Shown here piece by piece: positions 9,327-17,849 of a stretch of 64,000 bases of DNA. The DNA is from Nitrospirota bacterium. GTDB lineage: Bacteria; Nitrospirota; Thermodesulfovibrionia; Thermodesulfovibrionales; UBA6898. The DNA lies in contig JAJZPM010000004.1 of assembly GCA_021811105.1 (NCBI GenBank), positions 62,001 through 126,000 on the forward strand. Direction: 5' to 3'. The notes below the pieces were generated by a model, which saw nothing but the letters and a program-made list of their open reading frames with translations, had not been told where the DNA came from and made no database searches. The first letter of the stretch is position 1. Each line of letters begins with the position of its first letter. Made by a program: the position numbers and the translations under genes.

Positions 9327-10458
9327 ATGATAGTCCAGTCGGAACTGAAAGAAGAGCTTGTATCCCTGAGGGGCAAGACCGATGCGCTCCGAGGTTATCT
9401 TTGATGTCGCAAAGAAAAAAGAGGCGATAGAGAAGATCACCGGGGACCTCTCAAGGGAGGAAGTCTGGTCGTCCCCCGAAAAGTCAAAAGAACTCTTCAA
9501 GGAAAAGGCCCGTCTCGAAGGCACGGTGGCGCCTTTCGAGGCGATCGAAAACAGGCTGGCCTATGTCGAAGAGTCGATAGGGATCCTTGAAGAGGAAGGC
9601 GGCGACGTCTTTTTCAAGGAGCTCAGGAAGGAGCTCGAGTCCGTTCGCGAGGAGATCGAAAAAATCGAACTTCAGAATCTCCTCTCCGGTGAACTCGACA
9701 AGAGCAACGCTATCCTCACGATCCATCCTGGAGCAGGGGGCACGGAGAGCCAGGACTGGGCCCAGATACTCATGCGGATGTATCTGAGATGGGCCGAGCT
9801 AAGCGGCTATGAGGCGAAGATCGTCGATCTCCAACCCGGCGATGAAGCAGGCATAAAGGGCGCGACGATCACCTTCAGCGGCGACTACGCATACGGTTAC
9901 CTGAGCTGCGAGGCGGGCGTCCACAGGCTGGTGAGGATCTCTCCCTTCGACGCAAACAAGCGGCGGCATACCTCCTTTGCCGCGGTCATCGTCTATCCGG
10001 AGGTCGAGGGCGACATCGATATCGAGATCCGGGAGGAAGATATCAAGATGGACACTTACCGTGCCTCCGGGGCCGGGGGACAGCACGTGAACAAGACCTC
10101 GTCCGCAGTACGTTTAACGCACTTGCCCACAGGCGTCATCGTCGCCTGCCAGAACGAGCGTTCTCAGCACAAGAACAAGGCGGTCGCAATGAAGATATTG
10201 AAGGCCCGTCTGTACGACCTCCAGGTGAAGGCCAAGGAAAAGAAGATGGAAGACCTGGTGGGCGACAAGAAGGGCATCGCGTGGGGGAGCCAGATCAGAT
10301 CGTACGTCCTTCAGCCGTACCGGCTCGTGAAGGACCATCGCACCGGGGTAGAGGTGGGAGATGTCGATTCCGTCCTGGACGGCGGCATCGACCGGTTCAT
10401 AAAGGAATACCTCAAGACAAAGGCGGGCAAGGCCAATTCTGCAGGCGGAGGGAACTGA
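9327..10458 (+). CDS. prfB: Peptide chain release factor 2, made by programmed +1 frameshift
   Basis: RF2 ends translation at UGA and UAA. The gene starts at ATG 9327 with GGAGG at the end of lnt. After 25 codons the frame meets TGA at 9402; skipping T9402 joins it to the long frame that begins GAT GTC GCA, giving 376 residues. The recognition tripeptide SPF is in VRISPFDANKRRHTSF and the catalytic GGQ in ASGAGGQHVNKTSS. An annotation that starts at the in-frame ATG 9382 would have a false N-terminus. The UGA lets RF2 limit its own synthesis. trpD follows 1 nt after the stop. Confidence 0.95.
9391..9404 (+). promoter_or_regulatory. prfB programmed frameshift site
   Basis: GAGG (9391-9394), acting as an internal Shine-Dalgarno, is followed by TTAT and then CTT TGA (9399-9404). 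This closely matches the E. coli prfB slippery site, with the same Leu codon and UGA stop. The +1 slip occurs on CTT T. Confidence 0.93.
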
Positions 10459-10459
10459 G

Positions 10460-11470
10460 ATGATCAAGGAAGCGATAGGCCTGCTCGTCGGCGGCATCGA
10501 CCTTTCCGAAGCGGAGATGGCCGAATGCATGAAGGAGATCATGGAGGGCAGGGCCGCCGACGCGCAGATCGGCGCCTTCCTCACTGCCCTGAGACTGAAG
10601 GGCGAGACCGTCGACGAAATAACCGGCGCCGCCAGGATCATGCGGGAGAAGGCCGCACGGATAAAAGCGCCCGAGGGGGTCCTTGACACCTGCGGTACGG
10701 GCGGGGACATGGCCCATACGTTTAATATCTCGACGGTGACCGCCCTTGTGGTGGCGGCCGCAGGGGTGCCGGTCGCCAAGCACGGAAACAGGGCGGTATC
10801 GAGCAAGTCAGGCAGCGCGGATGTGCTCGAGGCGCTCGGGATCAGGATAGACCTGCCGCCGGAGAAGGTCGAACAATGCCTCTTCGAGACCGGCTTCGGA
10901 TTTCTCTTCGCGCCGCTCTTTCATCCGGCGATGAAATACGCGGTCGGACCGAGGCGCGAGATGGGCATACGCACGATCTTCAACATCCTCGGACCGCTCA
11001 CGAATCCCGCGAACGCAAAAAGACAGGTCCTCGGCGTCTTCACCGACAGGCTGACAGAGCCTCTCGCCCGGGTGCTCGGGAACCTCGGGGCGGAAGACGC
11101 GATGGTAGTGCACGGGGAGGACGGGCTCGATGAAATCACGATCACGGACGGGACAAAGGCATCGAGGTTCGTGAACGGCGCGGTCGAGACGATGTACTTC
11201 GCACCCGAGGACTTCGGCCTGCCGCGGGGCAGCGTCACCGATCTGGCCGGCGGGGACAAAGACGAGAACGCGCGCATCGCCTTGGAAATACTGGGGGGGG
11301 AGAAGGGGCACAGACAGGACGTCGTCCTTATGAACTCTGCCGCCGCCATTGCTGTATCTGGAAGGGTTTCCGCCTTTAGCGAGGCCTTCGAGATGGCGAA
11401 GGAGACGATTGATTCAGGCCGCGCCATGGCGAAGCTCGAGGAGATCAGAAAGATCACCAATACGTTGTAG
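10460..11470 (+). CDS. trpD: Anthranilate phosphoribosyltransferase
   Basis: TrpD joins anthranilate and phosphoribosyl pyrophosphate in tryptophan synthesis. The 336 residues match the family. Seen are the glycine-rich PRPP loop DTCGTGGDMAHTFNIST (near residue 75), KHGNRAVSSKSGSADVLE for anthranilate binding, and VVHGEDGLDEI. The start follows GGAGGG and is 1 nt past the prfB stop, so the two are co-transcribed. trpB and trpF lie 22 kb away and no trpE or trpC is in the window, so the pathway is scattered in this genome. Confidence 0.95.
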   Translation: MIKEAIGLLVGGIDLSEAEMAECMKEIMEGRAADAQIGAFLTALRLKGETVDEITGAARIMREKAARIKAPEGVLDTCGTGGDMAHTFNISTVTALVVAAAGVPVAKHGNRAVSSKSGSADVLEALGIRIDLPPEKVEQCLFETGFGFLFAPLFHPAMKYAVGPRREMGIRTIFNILGPLTNPANAKRQVLGVFTDRLTEPLARVLGNLGAEDAMVVHGEDGLDEITITDGTKASRFVNGAVETMYFAPEDFGLPRGSVTDLAGGDKDENARIALEILGGEKGHRQDVVLMNSAAAIAVSGRVSAFSEAFEMAKETIDSGRAMAKLEEIRKITNTL

Positions 11471-11478
11471 ACACGCCG

Positions 11479-12690
11479 ATGGCCGACGTCCTGAAGATCT
11501 CTTCTGTCTTTGTGCTCACCCTGCTTCTTCTCAGGAAGAAACTGAATATAGGTTATGTCATGCTCATCGCATCCGCCCTTATCGCGCTTCTGTACCGGAT
11601 GGGACCGGCCGGCATCTTTGCGACGGCAGAAAGGGCGGCAATGAACGGGACCACGATCAAACTGCTCCTTGCACTGTCGCTGATACGGATCTTCGAAATC
11701 ATCCTTAGGGAACAGAAGGTCCTCAAATCGATGATGTCCTCCGTAAAGAAATTTTCCTCCAGCAGAAGGGTTGTGATCATCGCAATGCCGCTGCTGATCG
11801 GGATGCTTCCTTCGCTCGGCGGCGCCTATTTCTCGGCACCGATGGTCAAGGAAGCGACTGCTGGATTGGAAATGAGCCGGGAAGAAAAGGCCTTCATCAA
11901 TTACTGGTATCGTCATCCCTGGGAATATATCCTGCCGCTCTACCCGGGCATTCTGCTGGCGGCGGCGATATCGGGCATCCCCCTTTACCGCCTGATCGCG
12001 CACAATATGACATACGCCGTCGTGCTTCTTTTGACCGGGTTTATCTTCAGCATGCGCCGCATCAAGACGGCTGATGCGCCGACGGCAGGCACTCCCGGAG
12101 AGACGAAGAACGGGAAAAAGTTCGAAGGACTCAGCTTTCTGCCGGTTGCGGCGGTGCTTCTCCTCGTCGTCGCCGGCCGGATAGAGCTCCACTACGCGCT
12201 TCTGGCGGTGATCGTACCGCTTCTCCTCATCTACCGTTATCGCCCTGCGGAGGTGGTCCGCATCACCCGCTATGGCTTTGCCCTTGAAGTCATAATCCTG
12301 ATCTTCGGCATCATGCTCTTCAAAGAGGCGATGGAATCCTCGGGCGCAGTGAAGAACCTGAGCGTTTTTTTCGTCTCGCACGGCGTACCCGCCCTCCCTA
12401 TCCTCTGCCTTCTTCCTTTGATCACAGGGCTCCTGACAGGCCACACCGTAGGGTTTGTCGGAGGCGCCTTTCCCCTGCTGATCAGCATCGCCGGCGGGGC
12501 GTCGATCGGCCACATCTCTTTCGCCTTCGCCTGCGGCTTCATAGGCGTGCTCCTGTCCCCTGTACACCTCTGTCTTGTGCTGACGAGGGAGTATTTCAAG
12601 GCGGACCTCTGGGGCGTCTACAGGAAGATCATCCCCGCGAGCCTCGTCATCTTCTGCTCGGCCCTGATCGAGTATATGGTCCTCAGGTAG
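11479..12690 (+). CDS. DUF401-family membrane permease
   Basis: The 403-residue protein is almost wholly hydrophobic, with about ten membrane helices. Two conserved segments stand out: PLLIGMLPSLGGAYFSAPM (about residues 100-118) and GLLTGHTVGFVGGAFPLLIS in the second half. They look like paired re-entrant loops of ion-transporter-superfamily permeases, to which DUF401 proteins are related. It follows trpD by 8 nt and may be in the same transcript. The substrate is unknown, though organic acids are typical for the superfamily. Confidence 0.75.
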   Translation: MADVLKISSVFVLTLLLLRKKLNIGYVMLIASALIALLYRMGPAGIFATAERAAMNGTTIKLLLALSLIRIFEIILREQKVLKSMMSSVKKFSSSRRVVIIAMPLLIGMLPSLGGAYFSAPMVKEATAGLEMSREEKAFINYWYRHPWEYILPLYPGILLAAAISGIPLYRLIAHNMTYAVVLLLTGFIFSMRRIKTADAPTAGTPGETKNGKKFEGLSFLPVAAVLLLVVAGRIELHYALLAVIVPLLLIYRYRPAEVVRITRYGFALEVIILIFGIMLFKEAMESSGAVKNLSVFFVSHGVPALPILCLLPLITGLLTGHTVGFVGGAFPLLISIAGGASIGHISFAFACGFIGVLLSPVHLCLVLTREYFKADLWGVYRKIIPASLVIFCSALIEYMVLR

Positions 12691-12790
12691 CTAAATCCTC
12701 TGAAGTCTCATTCTTCTGCCGAAGGGGCCCTTTATGGATAGAATCACTCCCGGAATGCTGATACACTTAGCAATAGGAAAGGGATGAAAC

Positions 12791-12916
12791 ATGGGCATTG
12801 AGGTCCTGTTAAGGACATATCAGAAGTTTGGGCAACAGACCTTTACAGAGACACAAAGGGAAGGGCAGCGCCGAAAAACGGGCGCGGTCTCACCCGTAAA
12901 GATCGGCAATGAGTAA
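12791..12916 (+). CDS. Small protein (41 aa) coupled to the DUF4912-glycosyltransferase gene
   Basis: AAGGGATGAAAC precedes ATG 12791, and the frame ends with TAA at 12916, overlapping the next gene's ATG (12909) by 8 nt. The product (MGIEVLLRTYQKFGQQ at its start) is basic and polar, with no signal peptide. The close overlap and the good ribosome-binding site suggest a real leader or coupling peptide. I do not recognise the family. Confidence 0.45.
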   Translation: MGIEVLLRTYQKFGQQTFTETQREGQRRKTGAVSPVKIGNE

Positions 12917-14606
12917 GACATTTCCGCCGGAGCGGCTCAGGGAGATCATCTGGGATGTCGGGCGTAGATACCCAATCCCCCCGGAGGTGGACGCCATCGC
13001 CCTCTTGATGGTCCATCCCCGCATGGGGCACGTGGCCTGGCAGGTGCGGGAACAGTCGGTCGGGGAGGTCAGGTCGCGGCATGGGGGGGCGCTCTCAAAT
13101 GCTTCGCTTATCGTACGCGTCTATGACGTTACGGACATCATCTTTGACGGGTTCAACGCCCATATGTTCTTCGATCTCGATGTCGGAACACCGGTCGGTA
13201 ATTATTATTTCAATGTCGACCGTCTCGCGAGGAATTACCTGGCCGAGATCGGGCTGCGAAACCCACAGGGAATGTTCCATCCCCTCAGCCGTTCGAATAC
13301 CGCATTCTTCGACCGCGACAGGCCTTCAGGAAATTATCAGACAACCGGCCTCTTCGTCGGAAAATCCCTGCAGAGAATCTTTCCGGTTGAAAACATATTC
13401 GATGCCCCGGTATATGAGAGGATGAATCATGAGCTTGCGGGCGTCGTGCGGGAAAAAGCCCTCTCTGTTGCCGTGGTGTTTCTCGGGATCGATCATGCTT
13501 CGGGCCTTAGCAGCCCTCTTGGTCATTTTATCGGGAAACTCTCGAGGAGGATCGAAAAGTTCGTCGGCGATACAAGACTCTTCAGCCCGCCGTTGCGGGG
13601 GCCAGACCGCCTCTCCGGAGTGCCTCTGCTTGCTGCTGTGGATACCCTTTCGGCCGAGGTCGCGACGTATGTCAGAGACGCGCACAGACAAAAACCTTTC
13701 GATATCATCCACTGCCACGACTGGTATTCCTCTGCAGTTGGGCTCTCCGTGAAAAGAGAGTTGCGTATCCCCATGGTGCTGACACTGCATTCTACCGAGC
13801 ACGCGCGGCTGCAGGGGAATGAGATGAACAGCCTTTCATTATCCATCTGCCAGAGGGAGAAAGATGCGGTCGCCGGCGCTGACCTCGTGACCGTCCCTCA
13901 TTCATCGACACGGCAGCAGGTGATCACTCTTTACGAAGCCCCTCCCGAAAAGGTCGTCATTGTCCCTGACGTACTCGATGAAAAATCTCCCGATCCACCT
14001 CAGGGTGCGGCCGACGTAAGGAGATGGCTCGGACTGAACAAGGAGGCGCCGACCGCGCTCTTTGCCGGCGAGATTTCCCACGCAGCCGGCGCAGACCTCC
14101 TCGTGGACGCGCTGCCCACCGTTTGCCGTAACCACCGAAGTGCGCAGTTTATATTCGCCGGTGACGGACCCCTCAGGGGAGAACTGGAGACGCGCGTCCT
14201 GCATGCGGGTATCGGCCACAGGTGCCGTTTCCTGGGTGATGTATCAAAGGAGACCTTCGACGCAGTTCTCGCGGCCTCGGATTTTGTTGTCATCCCGGCC
14301 CGCACCTGGCAAGACGAGGGGCTCGCCCAGATCGCTATTGCCGATGGACGGCCGGTGCTCACCACGCGCCAGGCGGGCATCCGCTGCATAGTCCACGGAG
14401 AAAACGGGCTCGTGACTTTTGATAATCCCGGCTCGATCGTCTGGGGCGTTCAGGAGATGCTCCACAATCCCTTGCAGGGGAGCATGCTCCGCTTCACGGC
14501 GAGAAAGAGGGCGGGCGAGACGCCTTCCGTGGAAATTGCCGCTGTACAACATTACACGTATTACGAAATGCTTCTCAAGAGAATTGAGGGGGCACGAGAT
14601 GCCTAA
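12909..14606 (+). CDS. DUF4912 domain fused to a GT4-type glycosyltransferase
   Basis: The first 150 residues match DUF4912: PRMGHVAWQVREQSVGE, LIVRVYDVTDIIFDGFNAH, VGNYYFNVDRLARNYLAEIG and FHPLSRSNTAFFDRDRPSG. From about residue 240 a GT-B glycosyltransferase follows, with FDIIHCHDWYSS, VLTLHSTEH and a C-terminal donor-binding half (IFAGDGPLRGELE, EGLAQIAIADGRPVL). The next gene is a GH57 branching enzyme, overlapping by 8 nt. The pair probably extends and branches an alpha-glucan, with DUF4912 perhaps holding glycan. The usual glycogen-synthase N-terminal signature is not seen, so donor and product are uncertain. Confidence 0.8.
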   Translation: MSKTFPPERLREIIWDVGRRYPIPPEVDAIALLMVHPRMGHVAWQVREQSVGEVRSRHGGALSNASLIVRVYDVTDIIFDGFNAHMFFDLDVGTPVGNYYFNVDRLARNYLAEIGLRNPQGMFHPLSRSNTAFFDRDRPSGNYQTTGLFVGKSLQRIFPVENIFDAPVYERMNHELAGVVREKALSVAVVFLGIDHASGLSSPLGHFIGKLSRRIEKFVGDTRLFSPPLRGPDRLSGVPLLAAVDTLSAEVATYVRDAHRQKPFDIIHCHDWYSSAVGLSVKRELRIPMVLTLHSTEHARLQGNEMNSLSLSICQREKDAVAGADLVTVPHSSTRQQVITLYEAPPEKVVIVPDVLDEKSPDPPQGAADVRRWLGLNKEAPTALFAGEISHAAGADLLVDALPTVCRNHRSAQFIFAGDGPLRGELETRVLHAGIGHRCRFLGDVSKETFDAVLAASDFVVIPARTWQDEGLAQIAIADGRPVLTTRQAGIRCIVHGENGLVTFDNPGSIVWGVQEMLHNPLQGSMLRFTARKRAGETPSVEIAAVQHYTYYEMLLKRIEGARDA

Positions 14607-16182
14607 GGGATATCTTGCATTCGTACTTCACGCCCATCTGCCCTATGTGAGACATCCCGAGCATGATACGTTTCTCGAGGAGCGGTGGTTCTTCGAGGCG
14701 ATGACCGAAACCTATATACCGCTCGTCAAATTCTTTGACCGGCTCATCAGCGAAAACGTCCCCTTCGGGCTTGCCATCTCCGTCTCTCCGAGTCTCCTGG
14801 CGATGATGGAAGACCAAATGCTCAGGGAGAGGTACGCGGAGCATCTCACAAAAATGATAGAGTTGAGCGAAAAAGAAATCGAAAGGACATGCCGCGACCC
14901 GCACCTCAACTATCTCGCGGGAATGTACATGGGACTCTTCTCGGAGGCGAGGCAGATCTTTGTCGGGCAGTATGGCGGAAGGCTCTCTTCCGCTTTCAAG
15001 AGGTTTCATAAGTGCGGGGTAGTCGAGCTTATTACGACCTCGGCGACCCATGGGCTACTGCCGCTCCTGTCACCACATCCGAAAGCGGTGACCGCACAAC
15101 TCGCCACCGGGCTTGATTATTTCAGGCGCGTTTTCGGGTTCGACGCCCGGGGCATATGGCTTCCCGAATGCGGGTATTACCGCGGCCTCGAAGAGAGCCT
15201 CCGCGACAGGGGGATACGGTATTTTATCCTCGAGTCACACGGGATCGAACACGCGGCAACGACCCCTTTTTACGGGGTGTATGCACCGCTGTATACGCCC
15301 TCGGGAGTGGCAGCCTTCGGGCGCGACCGCGGAAGCACAAAACAGGTATGGTCTGCGCGCGAGGGCTTCCCCGGCGACCCCGTTTACCGGGAGTTTTACC
15401 GTGACATCGGCCACGACCTCGACTTCAACTACATCCGGCAGTACCTCGCCGGCCACGTGCGCGCCGATACGGGCATAAAATACCACCGTATCACCGGGCC
15501 CACTCCATGGAAGGAACTCTACTACCCGGATGCGGCGAGAGAGAGGGCGGCGCAGCACGCCGGGGATTTTTTGCACAAGAGGACCACCCATATCGAGTAT
15601 CTGGATTCGATTATGGAGACGGCGCCGGTAGTCGTGGCGCCCTTTGACGCCGAACTCTTCGGCCACTGGTGGTTTGAGGGGCCGCAGTGGCTTGATTTCC
15701 TGATACGGAAGGCCGCCTTCGATCAGAATACGCTCGAACTTATCACCCTTTCGGGATACCTTGACCGCCATCCGGTCCACCAGATGGGTGTCCCTTGCAG
15801 CTCCACCTGGGGGCATAAGGGCTATTTTGAGGCATGGTTGAACGGCAGGACAGATTGGATCTACCCCCAGCTCTACGAGTGCTGCCGCCGGATGGAGTCG
15901 CTTGCAGGGAGATACGGCATCGGAAGGGTCCCCTACATCACGGTAAGGGCACTTAATCAGTGTGTGCGGGAGCTTCTTCTCGCACAGAGTTCGGACTGGC
16001 CGTTCATCATAAACAATGGAACGTCCGAGGGATACGCAGTGCGCCGCATAAAAGACCATGTTGCCCGTTTCCGGTATTTCGCGGATTCAATCGAAAAGAA
16101 GTCCATCGACGAAGAGTATCTCTCGGCCATAGAGGAGATCGACAATATCTTTCCTAATTCCGATTACCGCCTGTTCCTCTAA
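14599..16182 (+). CDS. GH57 alpha-1,4-glucan branching enzyme (DUF1957 type)
   Basis: I take ATG 14599 as start because GAGGGGG lies just upstream and the protein then begins PKGYLAFVLHAHLPYVRHPE, the GH57 opening. The 527 residues match GH57 branching enzymes. The nucleophile Glu is in GIWLPECGYYRG and the acid/base Asp in APFDAELFGHWWFEGPQWL. The C-terminal helical part with SSTWGHKGYFEAWLNG matches the DUF1957 domain. It overlaps the glycosyltransferase gene upstream, suggesting joint synthesis of a branched alpha-glucan in the cytoplasm. No signal peptide is seen. Confidence 0.92.
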   Translation: MPKGYLAFVLHAHLPYVRHPEHDTFLEERWFFEAMTETYIPLVKFFDRLISENVPFGLAISVSPSLLAMMEDQMLRERYAEHLTKMIELSEKEIERTCRDPHLNYLAGMYMGLFSEARQIFVGQYGGRLSSAFKRFHKCGVVELITTSATHGLLPLLSPHPKAVTAQLATGLDYFRRVFGFDARGIWLPECGYYRGLEESLRDRGIRYFILESHGIEHAATTPFYGVYAPLYTPSGVAAFGRDRGSTKQVWSAREGFPGDPVYREFYRDIGHDLDFNYIRQYLAGHVRADTGIKYHRITGPTPWKELYYPDAARERAAQHAGDFLHKRTTHIEYLDSIMETAPVVVAPFDAELFGHWWFEGPQWLDFLIRKAAFDQNTLELITLSGYLDRHPVHQMGVPCSSTWGHKGYFEAWLNGRTDWIYPQLYECCRRMESLAGRYGIGRVPYITVRALNQCVRELLLAQSSDWPFIINNGTSEGYAVRRIKDHVARFRYFADSIEKKSIDEEYLSAIEEIDNIFPNSDYRLFL

Positions 16183-16209
16183 AAAAGGGCAGGTGGCCAT
16201 TGCCCACCT
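16181..16209 (-). terminator. Rho-independent terminator of the phosphatase gene
   Basis: On the minus strand the stem AGGTGG/CCACCT (16209-16191) or the alternative GGGCA/TGCCC is followed by GCCC and TTTTTT. It lies between convergent genes, and the T-run sits on the minus-strand side. Confidence 0.6.
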
Positions 16210-16232
16210 TCGGACACTGACGAGATGGTCGC

Positions 16233-16817
16233 TCAGTTTTTTTGCTCGGCCTTTTCGTTGTATTGAGGCTGATCTTTAACCCCTGCACTTGGGGCCCAGT
16301 TCTCGAAGAAACGATCAAGTACTGTTGTTTTGCCTATCGGGATGTGGCCATAAAGTAAAGAGAGCTGTTTCCGGGCCTCCGACTTTGGTTCGTGGTCGAT
16401 GACCACCTTCCATATCGCCGCCGCCAATCCCGACCTGTCGGCGCCGGCCTGACAGTGCATCAAAAGAGGGCGGGGAGCGGAAATAAAAATTTCTATGAGT
16501 CTTCTGATGTCTTCTTCCTTCGGTTCATCGGTCGCAGATAGCGGGATGTCGAAATGCCGAACATTTTGTTCAGCGCAGGCCACAGTTTCCTCTTTGTACC
16601 ATGGAGCATCCACGTTCTGTCCCCGCAAATTCACAACGCTTTTGATCTGGTATTTTTTTATATAATATTCAAACTCGTCCCTGTCAAGCTGGGCGGACCG
16701 GTAGGCCTCTCCGGGCGCAACTTGATGAAAATTGCCCTGCTCCTCCATATATAGGAAATACCCGGCAAGGAGGAAAAATATTGCGAAGATGATGATCTTT
16801 TTCTTATTTTTGGACAT
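16233..16817 (-). CDS. Membrane-anchored dual-specificity/tyrosine phosphatase
   Basis: One N-terminal membrane helix (about residues 8-24, IIIFAIFFLLAGYFLYM) anchors the protein. The catalytic domain carries the P-loop HCQAGADRSGLAA, the CX5R motif of cysteine phosphatases, after VVNLRGQN and an Asp-containing loop (ATDEPKEEDIRR). It resembles PTPLA/DSPc-like bacterial phosphatases that act outside the cytoplasm. I use ATG 16817; a GTG three codons upstream is also possible. It follows the methyltransferase gene by 65 nt. The substrate is unknown. Confidence 0.82.
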   Translation of the reverse strand: MSKNKKKIIIFAIFFLLAGYFLYMEEQGNFHQVAPGEAYRSAQLDRDEFEYYIKKYQIKSVVNLRGQNVDAPWYKEETVACAEQNVRHFDIPLSATDEPKEEDIRRLIEIFISAPRPLLMHCQAGADRSGLAAAIWKVVIDHEPKSEARKQLSLLYGHIPIGKTTVLDRFFENWAPSAGVKDQPQYNEKAEQKN

Positions 16818-16881
16818 GCTCTTCACGGGACCCAGATCATTCGCCGTGCATCGGCATCCAATTTATGGTCGGCGGAGATCA

Positions 16882-17700
16882 TCAGGCTGCCCCCCGTTCC
16901 ACTTTATTCTTTACCTGACGGCAAAGGCCCCTGAGCATCTTCAACTCCCATTCCGTCAGACCTGCCCTGCCGATGAAATGCTTCACATTGACCATGATCT
17001 TCTTCTGTATGTTCCTGTCGCCCCTCTTGATGTACTCGAGAAGCTCCAGCGACTCCGAGATCCTCTCGCAGAGATCGGCGACTTCCCCGTGTCCTGCCAG
17101 CGCCGGCACCGGAGAGGTGTCGGCGCCCACAACGTATGGTCCCGGGCCGCCCGCCACGGGATCCGTTCTTCCGTACTCTGCACGAAAAAGCTCATAGGCG
17201 ACAACCAGCACCGCATGAGACAGGTTCAGGGAGGGTTGGAGCCTGCTGCTCGGTATGTTGAGCATGAATCCGCATTCCTCAACTTCCTCGTTAAACAACC
17301 CCCTGGCCTCTCGCCCGAAAAGGATCGCGATTTTATTGCCGGCCGCGATCCTGCAAATTCTCGAGGCCCCCTCATCGGCCGGCATGATAATGCCGCGTTT
17401 TTTCCCTCTCCTTCTCGTGGTGCCGACAACGATGGATTTGTCCCTTACCGCATCCGCGACACTCCGGTAAATCATGACCGAATCGAGCACATCGTGGGCG
17501 TTCCGCGCAAACCACCTTCCTTCATCGTTCATCTCGGGAGGAGGATTGACAAGGCAGAGGTTTCGAAAACCCATGTTCTTTATCGCCCTGGCGGATGCGC
17601 CGATATTGCCGGGCTCCTTGGGTTCCACAAGAACGAAGTATATGCTGTCCTGCCACGCCTTCATACAGTAATTTACCGTCTCGCTTGTCTGTTTGTCCAT
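16882..17700 (-). CDS. tRNA 2'-O-methyltransferase of the TrmJ/TrmH (SPOUT) family
   Basis: The SPOUT fold is marked by VLVEPKEPGNIGASARAIKN (about residues 24-43), ILFGREARGLFNEEVEEC and LQPSLNLSHAVLVVAYELF, which form the knotted SAM site. A C-terminal helical extension of about 80 residues fits TrmJ, which methylates position 32 of tRNAs. The length is 272 residues from ATG 17700; an internal ATG at 17664 is an alternative. It shares a divergent control region with recN. Family membership is clear; the exact tRNA position is inferred. Confidence 0.85.
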   Translation of the reverse strand: MDKQTSETVNYCMKAWQDSIYFVLVEPKEPGNIGASARAIKNMGFRNLCLVNPPPEMNDEGRWFARNAHDVLDSVMIYRSVADAVRDKSIVVGTTRRRGKKRGIIMPADEGASRICRIAAGNKIAILFGREARGLFNEEVEECGFMLNIPSSRLQPSLNLSHAVLVVAYELFRAEYGRTDPVAGGPGPYVVGADTSPVPALAGHGEVADLCERISESLELLEYIKRGDRNIQKKIMVNVKHFIGRAGLTEWELKMLRGLCRQVKNKVERGAA

Positions 17701-17849
17701 TCAGGCAGAAATAATGTATATCCGCGGGACACTTGCGCCGTGGAGCAAAGTGGCCGGAAAGAAGTAGCGCAGACCGGGAACCGCAATCTCTTCTCTCACT
17801 TTTTTGTGGTATAGTTAATAGGGTTGAAAAGAACATTCGGGACCGCAGC

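Noticed and set aside
10921-12567. 548-codon open frame opposite trpD and the DUF401 gene
   Set aside because: Spans two convincing genes on the other strand and has no recognisable domain.
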